From Robiginitomaculum sp. (GTDB lineage: Bacteria > Pseudomonadota > Alphaproteobacteria > Caulobacterales > Maricaulaceae), in the NCBI GenBank assembly GCA_002733805.1, contig NVXG01000005.1:37054-101053 (forward strand): 64,000 bases of DNA, in the 5' to 3' direction. A model generated the notes under the pieces. That model ran no database searches and was not told the origin of the DNA. It worked only from the letters and a program-made list of their open reading frames with translations. A program made the translations under genes and the position numbers. Below are positions 48,772 through 57,271 of this stretch, one piece after another (the first letter of the stretch is position 1; each line of letters begins with the position of its first letter).

Positions 48772-49744
48772 ATGATGAAGTATGACATAATCGGCGACGT
48801 ACACGGCATGGCAGACGGACTGAAGTGTTTGCTTGGGTAAGGGTATTTTGAGAAGAACGGCGTGTATGGCCATCCTGAAGGCCGTAAGGTGGTATTTGTT
48901 GGTGATTTAATCGATAGAGGCCTGCAAAATTTTGAAGTCGTGAGAATAGCGAAATCTATGACCGAAGCTGGGCAAGCAATAACAGTTATGGGAAATCATG
49001 AATTCAATGCAATCTGTTTTAGAACACGCGATGGTAATGGGGAGTTTCTACGCAAACACACTTCAAAAAACATTGAACAGCATCACGCCTTTTTATATGA
49101 AGTTGCAATGCAAGAAAATGCTCAAGCTGAATGGCAAGCTGCAATTGATTGGTTCAAAACACTTCCAATATTTATTGAAACCGAAAACCTTCGTATTGTT
49201 CATGCATGTTGGGATCAAAAATCCATTGATATTCTCAAGCCGAAATTGGGTGTGAACAACACCTTACCTGAAAAGTTGTACGTCGATGCCTCTACAAAAG
49301 GCGACCCCATATTTGGGGCAATTGAAACTCTTTTGAAGGGTGACGAAAAGGAATTGCCAGACGGCATCACCTTTGTGGCCATTCTAGAAGTGCCGCCAGA
49401 CTTCGCTGGTGGCTCCCCGAAACAGCCACCTATCTAGTGCTATTATGCTTCAGGGAACGCAAGAAGAAATAGAAGGAATTGAAACCCAATTAAGAAGCAA
49501 AAAACTAGTTGGCCCCATCCCAGTATCTGACCGGGTATTATACACCGGCAACAAGCCAGTATTTATGGGGAATTATTGGTTGCATGGATCAAAAAAAATG
49601 AAAAAAGAAAAGCCGATTATTCAAACTGAAAAAATATGTTGTGTAGATTACAGCGCTGGCAAGGGGCAAAAACTTTGTGCGTACCGGTGGTCAGGCGAAC
49701 AAACCCTGTCTGATGACAAGTGGGAGTGGGTATATGTCACCTAA
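48772..49744 (+). pseudogene. Broken metallophosphoesterase (PrpE/ApaH-like)
   Basis: Reading from ATG 48772 (or 48775) gives MKYDIIGDVHGMADGLKCLL, then an in-frame TAA (48838-48840), then GYFEKNGVYGHPEGRKVVFVGDLIDRG and VMGNHEFNA. GDVHG, GDLIDRG and GNHE are the metal-binding motifs of Ser/Thr-phosphatase-like calcineurin hydrolases. Near 49410 the frame changes to that of 49409-49744, which ends with PVFMGNYWLHG and ICCVDYSAGKGQKLCAYRW, the expected C-terminus. One stop and one frameshift therefore separate three good segments. The 267 bp upstream hold no gene. Confidence 0.78.
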
Positions 49745-49760
49745 GTCCCTACTCGATGAT

Positions 49761-50000
49761 TCAACTCTTTAGCCCAGACAGAACCGTGCGCAAATTGTTC
49801 AAACCAGTTCCCGAGTTTTTGATAATCTCTTCTACAAGTTCGTCCGGCTCTGGCAGATTATCGAGGTCGGATAATTGCGTTTCTGTCTCATCTTTCTCTC
49901 CGTGAGACCAAGATGAATAAAAACCCTCCCTTAGCACAGTCCTAAACCAGACCCATACGCGCTGCCGGGGAACAAACCAAATGACATCAATAAAATCTTT
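49761..50000 (-). pseudogene. Orphan C-terminal gene fragment cut off by the IS1595 element
   Basis: An 80-codon open frame with no start codon, running out of the IS end into the flank and ending at a TGA (49761-49763). It reads KDFIDVIWFVPRQRVWVWF, then an acidic, low-complexity stretch (HGEKDETETQLSDLDNLPEP) and ends NNLRTVLSGLKS. The 79 sense codons without a stop and the protein-like composition suggest the tail of a gene whose front was lost. I did not find the missing part on the other side of the IS (50719-50979). Family not recognised. Confidence 0.55.
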
Positions 50001-50718
50001 GGGGCTGTCCCAGATAATTAGTTCAAATACGTCTTAACCCATTGCTTTAGTTGTTTCAATTGGTTTGTTGGGTTACTGTTGTTAAAATGCCACTCACATT
50101 CCTTCAAAAACAGCTCGAAATGTGCCCTTGGGACACCGTTAAATTTACGCATGTGGCGCTTGGCCTGATTCCAAAAGTTCTCAATGCCATTGATGTGATT
50201 ATGCCGGTCGGCGAACAGTTTGGAATGGTTGATCCGCAAGTGTTTGAACTCGGATACATCCAACACGTTGTAGCCGCGCCAGCAGTCAGAATAGACGATA
50301 CTGTCCGGCACCACTTTGCGCTCTATGATCGGATATAAAGTCGCGGAAGAAGCATCAGGGATGATCTTCGTGTAAACCTTGCCACCACGTTTTAATAGGC
50401 CAAATATCGGGACTTTGCCCGCAGCACCCCGTCCTCGCTTGGCTTTTCTCTTACCACCAAAGTAACTCTCGTCGACTTCGATCTCACCAGCAAATACCTC
50501 GTCCGATTCTTGTTCCAGTTCATACGCAATAACCTCACGCAATCGCAGGAAATAATAGTCCGCAGTCTTGCGATTGACCCCGCACAGAGATGCAGCACAT
50601 CTGGCCGTCGTTCCCGCAACAAAATGCTCGATCAACCGTCTTTGTTTATACTGGCTTAATCGTGACTTTCTCATACTGTCCCAGATAACACCCAATCGGC
50701 GTTATCTGGGACAGCCCC
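50001..50718 (-). mobile_element. IS1595-family insertion sequence, 718 bp
   Basis: Terminal inverted repeats GGGGCTGTCCCAGATAA (50001-50017) and TTATCTGGGACAGCCCC (50702-50718) are perfect over 17 bp and enclose one transposase gene. The 8-bp flanks (AAATCTTT and TAAAAGAA) are not a direct repeat, so one side may have been deleted after insertion. Next to the right end the IR sequence recurs in inverse (CTGTCCCAGATAAC, 50676-50689), forming a hairpin with the end in front of the transposase start. Confidence 0.88.
50018..50674 (-). CDS. IS1595-family transposase (ISXO2-like)
   Basis: A 218-residue DDE-type transposase. An N-terminal HTH/zinc-less region (LSQYKQRRLIEHFVAG) is followed by the ISXO2 catalytic domain: EIEVDESYFGGKRK (first Asp), IVYSDCWRGYN (second Asp) and INGIENFWNQAKRHMRKFNG (His/Glu region), ending WHFNN. 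I use the ATG at 50674; the track start (50695, TTG) extends into the hairpin that links the IS end with the inner copy. It looks intact. Confidence 0.92.
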   Translation of the reverse strand: MRKSRLSQYKQRRLIEHFVAGTTARCAASLCGVNRKTADYYFLRLREVIAYELEQESDEVFAGEIEVDESYFGGKRKAKRGRGAAGKVPIFGLLKRGGKVYTKIIPDASSATLYPIIERKVVPDSIVYSDCWRGYNVLDVSEFKHLRINHSKLFADRHNHINGIENFWNQAKRHMRKFNGVPRAHFELFLKECEWHFNNSNPTNQLKQLKQWVKTYLN

Positions 50719-50979
50719 TAAAAGAAAATTGACATAGATGAAGCTCTAAAAAACATTGAATAGTTTATTACTTTGGTGCAACCTAAAATAATGCTTTAAC
50801 AAATTGAAATACGCCATGAATTCGTTGTGTACGGAGCATGGTGGATCACGATTAAAAAATAGGATGATGTGGCGTTCCAATTTCTAAATTGCCCAAAATC
50901 TAGGGCTGTGATAAATGCGGAAAATAGGCGATTACGAATAGATGGCTTTGCAAAGCCAAAAACTGGGGGAGTTAATTTA

Positions 50980-52119
50980 GTGACGAAAAGAATTGCATTC
51001 TTGACAGGCACACGTGCCGATTTTGGCAAGATAAAGTCCCTGATTAACATTCTGGAAGATGACTCCCAATTTGACGTGCATATTTTTGTTACCGGCATGC
51101 ATATGAACCCTAAATTCGGATTGACTGTCGATGAGGTAATCAAATGCAAATTTTCGAACATTTTTCAATTTATCAATCATAGGGATGTGGACCGGATGGA
51201 CCATATTCTTGCCAAAACGGTTGCTGGTTTTTCTGATTATGTCGCCAGTATCAAACCAGATATGATTGTGATCCATGGTGATCGCCCCGAAGCCCTTGCC
51301 GGGGCCATTGTCGGTAGTTTTAACAATATATATGTTGCTCATATTGAAGGCGGCGAGCTGTCCGGGACTATTGACGACTCAATTCGCCATGCTGTTTCCA
51401 AGCTTTCTCATATTCATTTCGTCGCCAACGAAAGCGCAAAATCGCGCCTGCTGCAACTTGGGGAGGGCGAAGCAACTGTCTTTATCATCGGCTCCCCCGA
51501 TCTTGATCTGATGGATCCAAAGAATTTGCCAAGTCTGGGTGCTGCAAAACAACGATATGATATCCCGTTTGATGAATTTTCCATCAGTATGTTTCACCCT
51601 GTAACGACCGAACATCACGACATGGAAAAACACGCTGTAAACTATGTCGAAGCACTTAAGGCATCTGGGCAGAACTATGTCGTCATTTACCCTAATAATG
51701 ACTTGGGCAGCGAGTTCATCCTTAGCCAAATCGAGAGACTGCGCGGACTAGAGCGTTTTCGAATTTTTCCTTCCTTGCGTATCGACCATTTTCTTACATT
51801 GCTCAGATACAGTAAATTCATTATCGGTAATTCCAGTGCCGGCATTCGGGAGGCTCCGTTTTATAATGTGCCAACCATAGATGTGGGAACCAGACAGCAA
51901 AATCGCAGCAGCGGTTCTTCTGTCAAAAAAAGCTCTTATCAACCGGATGATATCCTATCAGCCATTGACGAGGTGAGCGATTGGAAATTGTCCTTGCATG
52001 AAGACGAGAAAATGCATTTTGGTGTCGGTGGCAGCGACAAGAAATTTTATTCTGTGCTGAAGAAGGAAAAACTGTTCGAGCTCGAAAAACAAAAACAATT
52101 TCAAGAGTTTGGGTTATGA
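50980..52119 (+). CDS. NeuC-like hydrolysing UDP-HexNAc 2-epimerase
   Basis: A 379-residue GT-B-fold epimerase. Seen are FLTGTRADFGKIKSL, FVTGMHMNPKFG, IVIHGDRPEALAGAI, HIEGGELSGTIDDSIRHAVSKLSHIHF and the C-terminal FIIGNSSAGIREAPFYNVPTIDVG. Homologues (NeuC, LegG) release ManNAc or a diamino analogue for sialic or legionaminic acids, but no NeuB-type synthase is in the window. The start is the GTG at 50980 with GGGGGAG upstream; the track's extra 37 codons are unlike the family. Overlaps hisF-like by four bases. Confidence 0.88.
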   Translation: MTKRIAFLTGTRADFGKIKSLINILEDDSQFDVHIFVTGMHMNPKFGLTVDEVIKCKFSNIFQFINHRDVDRMDHILAKTVAGFSDYVASIKPDMIVIHGDRPEALAGAIVGSFNNIYVAHIEGGELSGTIDDSIRHAVSKLSHIHFVANESAKSRLLQLGEGEATVFIIGSPDLDLMDPKNLPSLGAAKQRYDIPFDEFSISMFHPVTTEHHDMEKHAVNYVEALKASGQNYVVIYPNNDLGSEFILSQIERLRGLERFRIFPSLRIDHFLTLLRYSKFIIGNSSAGIREAPFYNVPTIDVGTRQQNRSSGSSVKKSSYQPDDILSAIDEVSDWKLSLHEDEKMHFGVGGSDKKFYSVLKKEKLFELEKQKQFQEFGL

Positions 52120-52871
52120 AAAAATTACGGCTGATCGCGCGTATTGACGTCAAAAACGAATACGCGATTAAAGGCATACAATTAGAGGGTTTGCGTAAAG
52201 TCGGGGACCCAAACAAGTTGGCGTCCAAGTATTACCAAAGTGGCATTGACGAAATTATTTTTATGGATGCGGTTGCGGCGTATTATGACAGGAACAGCCT
52301 GAGTGATATTATCGACAGGGCCACAAAAGATATTTTTGTCCCCATTACAGTAGGGGGCGGAATTCGGACAATTGAAGATATCCGTACAGCCCTAAAGGCT
52401 GGCGCTGATAAAGTTGCCATTAATACGCAGGCGATCAAGAGACTCGAATTTGTCGAGGAGGCATCAAAGGTTTTTGGTAGCCAGTGCGTAGTCGCTTCAA
52501 TTACTGCCAAACGGGTCGGTGATGGTACATACCTAGCCTATTACGATAACGGCCGTGAAGAGACTGACAGGGACGTTGTGGGCTGGGCAAAGACATTGCA
52601 AGAAGGTGGTGCCGGGGAAATCATGCTGACCTCCATTGATATGGAAGGCACGCGCAAAGGATTTGACATTGATCTTGTCAGGATGATCAAAGAAGCCGTG
52701 TCCATTCCTGTAATTGCAGGAGGCGGGGCAGGTAAAAATGGACACCTGTCTGAATTGGTCGGGCAAACCGGTGTCGATGCGGTTGCGGTGGCGTCAATGT
52801 TACACTACGACTTGGCGTCGGTAGGTGAGTTAAAGAGCCATCTTGGTAATCGTGGGTTCATAACAAGATGA
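52116..52871 (+). CDS. HisF-like ammonia-handling subunit of an amidino-sugar module
   Basis: A 251-residue TIM barrel of the HisF family, but of the sugar-locus type. Asp11 of the canonical enzyme is kept (ARIDVKN), whereas the residue at the position of catalytic Asp130 is Thr (ASITAKR; codon 130). With HisH next door it should act as ammonia channel/synthase partner of the WbpG-like amidotransferase, not in histidine synthesis. Overlaps both neighbours by four bases. Confidence 0.88.
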   Translation: MKKLRLIARIDVKNEYAIKGIQLEGLRKVGDPNKLASKYYQSGIDEIIFMDAVAAYYDRNSLSDIIDRATKDIFVPITVGGGIRTIEDIRTALKAGADKVAINTQAIKRLEFVEEASKVFGSQCVVASITAKRVGDGTYLAYYDNGREETDRDVVGWAKTLQEGGAGEIMLTSIDMEGTRKGFDIDLVRMIKEAVSIPVIAGGGAGKNGHLSELVGQTGVDAVAVASMLHYDLASVGELKSHLGNRGFITR

Positions 52872-53509
52872 CGGTTTCGGTCGGTGTTGTTGATTATGGA
52901 ATAGGCAATGTTAAGAGCATTATTGGCGCGCTGGATAAAGTAGGTGCGCAAGTAATCCTTACTGATAACCCTGAACAATTATTGCAATCCGATGCAATGA
53001 TTTTGCCTGGAGTAGGTGCTTTTGGCCATGCCATGCAACAATTAAAAGAGCGCAATCTGGACCAAGTTATCCGAGAATTTACGGACAGCAAGCGCCAGTT
53101 TTTAGGAATTTGTGTTGGTATGCAATTGCTCTTTACAACTGGTGAGGAATTTGGCGAACATGCAGGGTTGGGGATTATTCCCGGGACTGTTTCCAAGATC
53201 TCTCTAAAATCTGAATCCACCGCTCCGTTGCCGCATATCTCTTGGAACGAACTCTATGCTGGTGATAACCAAAACTGGGCTGGGAGTATTCTAGAAGGTC
53301 TGGGCAGTGGAGAAAACGTCTATTTTGTTCACAGCTATGTTGGGACGCCAGATTGTTCGCAAGATATCCTCGCTGTAACTGAATATGATGGGTTACATCT
53401 TTGCGCTGCAGTTCAACATGAAAACATAACTGGGTGCCAGTTTCATCCCGAGAAGAGTGGCGAAACTGGCCTTAAAATCATCGATAATTTTATTAAAAAG
53501 AGCCGATAA
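52868..53509 (+). CDS. HisH-like glutamine amidotransferase subunit
   Basis: A 213-residue class I glutaminase. The oxyanion/nucleophile region GICVGMQLLF carries the active Cys (about 82), and His/Glu are in GCQFHPEKSGETGL (about 192). N-terminal VVDYGIGNVKSI is conserved. It supplies ammonia to the HisF-like barrel. Second gene of the hisF-hisH-wbpG trio; the gene order with a PP-loop amidotransferase marks it as a surface-sugar paralogue. Confidence 0.9.
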   Translation: MTVSVGVVDYGIGNVKSIIGALDKVGAQVILTDNPEQLLQSDAMILPGVGAFGHAMQQLKERNLDQVIREFTDSKRQFLGICVGMQLLFTTGEEFGEHAGLGIIPGTVSKISLKSESTAPLPHISWNELYAGDNQNWAGSILEGLGSGENVYFVHSYVGTPDCSQDILAVTEYDGLHLCAAVQHENITGCQFHPEKSGETGLKIIDNFIKKSR

Positions 53510-53511
53510 AA

Positions 53512-54741
53512 ATGAATAACCCTTCACATACGTATTATGGTCTCCCCAACGAAGTTCTGTTCTGTAAAAAGTGCGTTATTTCAAATCAACGACCAAATTC
53601 TACAATTGAGTTTAAAAACCGCAAGGATGAAACCAAAAAGGTCATAAACTTCAATGATGAAGGGGTCTGTTCTGCTTGTGAGTATCACGCGGAAAAGGAT
53701 GTTGTTATTGACTGGCAGGCCCGTGATGGGGACCTTCGGGCTCTTTTGGCGAAGTTTAAGCGCACCGATGGCGGGTATGATGTAATTGTTCCGGGCAGTG
53801 GTGGTAAAGACAGCGCGTTTACCGCTCATGTGCTGAAATACAAATACGGCATGAACCCGCTGACTGTGACATGGGCTCCGCACCTTTATACGCCGATTGG
53901 TTTTGAAAATTTTGCAGATTGGATGCACGTTGGTGGTCTGGATAATATTCTTTATACGCCGAACGGAAAATTGCATCGGCTTATGACCAAAAATGCCTTT
54001 CATAACCTGCTGCATCCCTTTCAACCCTTTATCATTGGGCAGCGCATTATTGGTCCGATGATGGCAAAACGTTTTGGGGTGAAATTGGTGATCTATGGGG
54101 AAAACCAGGCTGAGTATGGCAATGCCATCAATGAAAATGTCAAACCGGTTATGAGTGATGAATTCTTCTCAACCGCCGATCCCCTTGATATGCGTTTTGG
54201 TGACATAGATATGCGGAGCTATATCAAAGATTCTGGTTTTGAACTGGGCGATTTTGCGCCCTATATTCCGCCCAAGCGCGAAGAAATCATTTCAGCCGGG
54301 GTCGAGGTTCACTATCTGGGCTATTATCTTAAATGGGATCCGCAAGAGTGTTATTACTATGCCGTAGAGAACACCGGATTTAAGGGCAACACCTCGAGAA
54401 CAGAGGGGAGCTACTCAAAATATAGCTCGATCGATGATAAAATTGATCCATTCCACTATTACACAACCTTGATCAAATTTGGAATTGGCCGAGCCACTTA
54501 CGATTCTGCTCAAGAGGTGCGCAATGATAAAATCACACGCGACGAAGCAGCCTATCTCGTTAAAAAATATGATACTGAATTTCCCAAGAAATACTTTAAA
54601 GAATTTCTTGGCTATATTGATACGACAGAAGATAAATTTTGGAAAACAATCGAAAAATTCCGCTCTCCGCATCTGTGGCGTAAAGTCGATGGTGAATGGA
54701 AATTACGCCACACGGTCACCGTTGATGGTGCAGATGACTGA
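53512..54741 (+). CDS. WbpG-like N-acetyl sugar amidotransferase
   Basis: A 409-residue PP-loop protein. The zinc-like CKKCVISNQRPN (about 19) and CSACEYH pairs precede the PP-loop IVPGSGGKDSAFTAHVLK (about 94). WbpG-type enzymes use ATP and ammonia (from HisH/HisF) to turn an acetamido group into acetamidino on a nucleotide- or lipid-linked sugar (Pseudomonas O-antigen, Campylobacter flagellar sugars). The presence of all three subunits in one operon strongly supports that reaction here. Confidence 0.9.
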   Translation: MNNPSHTYYGLPNEVLFCKKCVISNQRPNSTIEFKNRKDETKKVINFNDEGVCSACEYHAEKDVVIDWQARDGDLRALLAKFKRTDGGYDVIVPGSGGKDSAFTAHVLKYKYGMNPLTVTWAPHLYTPIGFENFADWMHVGGLDNILYTPNGKLHRLMTKNAFHNLLHPFQPFIIGQRIIGPMMAKRFGVKLVIYGENQAEYGNAINENVKPVMSDEFFSTADPLDMRFGDIDMRSYIKDSGFELGDFAPYIPPKREEIISAGVEVHYLGYYLKWDPQECYYYAVENTGFKGNTSRTEGSYSKYSSIDDKIDPFHYYTTLIKFGIGRATYDSAQEVRNDKITRDEAAYLVKKYDTEFPKKYFKEFLGYIDTTEDKFWKTIEKFRSPHLWRKVDGEWKLRHTVTVDGADD

Positions 54742-54759
54742 GACTCAGATTGCAATAAA

Positions 54760-55920
54760 ATGAAACAGCTCGATTTCCTCCACGTCGCTAGCTTCAATGG
54801 TAATGTCGGTGACAACGCCAATCATAATGGTTCTTTGCGATTGTTGATGCAAAACCTTGGTGCCCAATTGCAGGTTAAACAACTCGAAATTCGAAAATCT
54901 TACAATAATTACACACTTGAGGATGGCTGGAGTTTTGATGAAAAATTTGCTGATGAAGTTAACGCCCATGATCTGACCTTTGTGGGCGGCGGGAATTACT
55001 TTGAGCTTTGGTTGAGTGGTTCCCAAACGGGCACGACAATTGATATATCCATGGCCGTCTTGGAGAAAATTAAAAGCCCGACTGTCTTTTATGGCTTGGG
55101 CTGCGACATTGCGATGGGCGTAGAGCAAGAAGCAATCGATAAATTTGAGCGCTTTCTTGATTATCTGGACAAGCGGCAGAATTTTATGGTTTTCCTGAGA
55201 AATGACGGCAGCCAACAGACATTACGTGATCTCTATGGTACTAAATTTGACCATTTTGTCAGATGTGTTCCTGATGGCGGTTTCTTTGTCGATGCAACCC
55301 AGAAAAGTGATCCAGATTTTATCGTTCCGGGGAAGAAAAATATTGTTGTCAATTTATCTGGCGACATGATGGACACACGCTTTCCTGACTCTTCTAATAT
55401 GTCATATGCTGACTTTATTTCACAGATAGGGATTGTTCTTGAAACACTGATTGATCGGCAAAATGCGAATATAATTTTCATCCCTCACATGTATAAAGAC
55501 ATCAGCTGCATTTATGACTGCATGGAGAACATTAATGATTTCAAAAATCGCTACAATGTTCGTGTCGCCCCTTTACTGACCGGGGTGGGGAGTGAAAATA
55601 CGATTTTTTCTCTGTATAAACACGCAGATCTTGCAATGGGAATGAGGTTTCATGCCAATGTCTGTCCGGTTGGCTTAAATACGCCAGCGATCGGCCTGTC
55701 CTCCTACAAACAAGTCAAAGAACTTTATAGGGAGCTCGAACTGGAAAGTTCATGCATTGAGGTAAATAAAGGGAACTTCAAAGACACACTGATTGAGTTG
55801 GCCACGGAGTATCTCACGGCCCCCCTTGATATTAAAAGAAAATTGAAAAGACAAAAAACCAAACTTTCTGCCTGGATTATCAGAGAACATAAGAAAATAG
55901 ACGAAATATTGTTGGGGTAA
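54760..55920 (+). CDS. Polysaccharide pyruvyl transferase-family protein
   Basis: A 386-residue protein with HVASFNGNVGDNANHNGSLR, FVGGGNYFELW, GLGCDIAMG, FLRNDGSQQTL and DLAMGMRFHANVCPVGLNTPAIGLSSYKQVKEL. The last matches the CsaB/PssK family MRxHxxxxA(L)xxGxP block. Such enzymes add pyruvate ketals from PEP to glycans; some members do other transfers. It lies 18 bp after the amidotransferase, so a modification of the same glycan is likely. Confidence 0.78.
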   Translation: MKQLDFLHVASFNGNVGDNANHNGSLRLLMQNLGAQLQVKQLEIRKSYNNYTLEDGWSFDEKFADEVNAHDLTFVGGGNYFELWLSGSQTGTTIDISMAVLEKIKSPTVFYGLGCDIAMGVEQEAIDKFERFLDYLDKRQNFMVFLRNDGSQQTLRDLYGTKFDHFVRCVPDGGFFVDATQKSDPDFIVPGKKNIVVNLSGDMMDTRFPDSSNMSYADFISQIGIVLETLIDRQNANIIFIPHMYKDISCIYDCMENINDFKNRYNVRVAPLLTGVGSENTIFSLYKHADLAMGMRFHANVCPVGLNTPAIGLSSYKQVKELYRELELESSCIEVNKGNFKDTLIELATEYLTAPLDIKRKLKRQKTKLSAWIIREHKKIDEILLG

Positions 55921-55930
55921 ACTGGAGACA

Positions 55931-57190
55931 ATGGTATCTAGGAAAAAAATTCTTTTTGTAACTTATGGTGGAGGTCACGCAAATATAGTTGATCTTATCG
56001 CCGAAGAAATACTTGCTAGAGGTGATCTCGATTTCAAAATTCTTGCCCTTACATCAGCTTTGGATCAACTAACACCAAGTTATCCAGATGGAAGTGTATC
56101 GGGGATTTCAGAATACTCTTTTTTATTCAATGATTGCATCGAAGAGGTGCATTCAATCGGCAAAACCATGCTTGCATCCAATTACAATCCTAAATTTTCA
56201 AAGGAAGAATCCATTTGGTATTTGGGATTGTCTATGTACGACTTAATCCAGACGCATGGCCGAGAGCGCGCGTATGCTGATTATAAAAAATTTGGCAGAA
56301 AATGCTTTAAACCGGTTGATACAATTTCCAAAATTCTAAAATTTGAAAAACCAGATGTTCTGTTTACGACCACGTCTCCCCGGTTTGAAGAGGCGTCTAT
56401 TCTGGCCGCCAGCTTACTAGGCATACCTACGGTCCAGTTGCTTGATTTGTTTGGCGATGTTTCTCCGCGGCCAAGTGCGGATCATATTGTGGTTATGAAT
56501 AAAAATGTAGAAGAGCAGTTGAGAAGTCGCGGGATCACAAAGCCAAAAATTAAAATATTTGGTCAGCCCGCAATTGAAAAAACAGTGCGGAGCATCCAGT
56601 CATGTGATCGAGATGCGCTTCGTAAATCCCTCAAAATTCAACCTCAAGAAAAAGTACTACTCTTTGCATCACAAAGACTTGTTGCATGTAACGAAAATCT
56701 CGAAATTATTTCCAATATTCCCTATAACCTTATCTACGATAAGCTGTTTCCAATCTTCCGTGAAATGCACGAACGATATGGAATCATATTCCTCCTTAGA
56801 ACCCATCCCAACGAAGACCTTTGCGAATACTCTGACTATCTGAAGGATTTTAAATTTATAAAGCACGTAAATGGAACTTTGAACCTTGAGGAGAGCCTAT
56901 CCATCTCAGATATTCTTCTTACCAAAACTTCTACGGTCGGCGTGGAAGCAGCGGCGGCAGGCATGACTGTTTTAACGTATATGCACGACTATGACATCGG
57001 CTATTCCGTTCCAAATTATAAGGTTGCTCCATATATATTTTCTAATGGTTTTCGTGAATTAACAACAAATCTTCATGCGGTAATCCCGAGTATTGGCGCT
57101 CGCATAGCCTCGCCCAGACATTTCATTGAGTCTGATTGTGTTGGCAAAACGGTTTCTTTGCTAACAGAATTGGCACAAAATGGAATTTAG
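55931..57190 (+). CDS. GT-B-fold glycosyltransferase-like protein
   Basis: A 419-residue protein with ILFVTYGGGHANIVDLIAEE at the N-terminus (nucleotide-sugar-hydrolase/glycosyltransferase style), DVLFTTTSPRFEEASILAASLLGIPTVQLLDLFGD in the first domain, and IIFLLRTHPNEDL plus DILLTKTSTVGVEAAAAGMTVLTYM in the second. That acidic/Thr-rich acceptor loop resembles polysaccharide GTs of the CDP-glycerol/UDP-GlcNAc epimerase-like group. No exact family; AT-rich. Eleven bp after the pyruvyltransferase. Confidence 0.65.
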   Translation: MVSRKKILFVTYGGGHANIVDLIAEEILARGDLDFKILALTSALDQLTPSYPDGSVSGISEYSFLFNDCIEEVHSIGKTMLASNYNPKFSKEESIWYLGLSMYDLIQTHGRERAYADYKKFGRKCFKPVDTISKILKFEKPDVLFTTTSPRFEEASILAASLLGIPTVQLLDLFGDVSPRPSADHIVVMNKNVEEQLRSRGITKPKIKIFGQPAIEKTVRSIQSCDRDALRKSLKIQPQEKVLLFASQRLVACNENLEIISNIPYNLIYDKLFPIFREMHERYGIIFLLRTHPNEDLCEYSDYLKDFKFIKHVNGTLNLEESLSISDILLTKTSTVGVEAAAAGMTVLTYMHDYDIGYSVPNYKVAPYIFSNGFRELTTNLHAVIPSIGARIASPRHFIESDCVGKTVSLLTELAQNGI

Positions 57191-57271
57191 TTTATGGTCA
57201 TTGGGTGCAAGTTTGCTGTACAAAAAAAGTCCTCTTTATACCTAAACGAAATTGGGCCACTGGAGTTTCTT

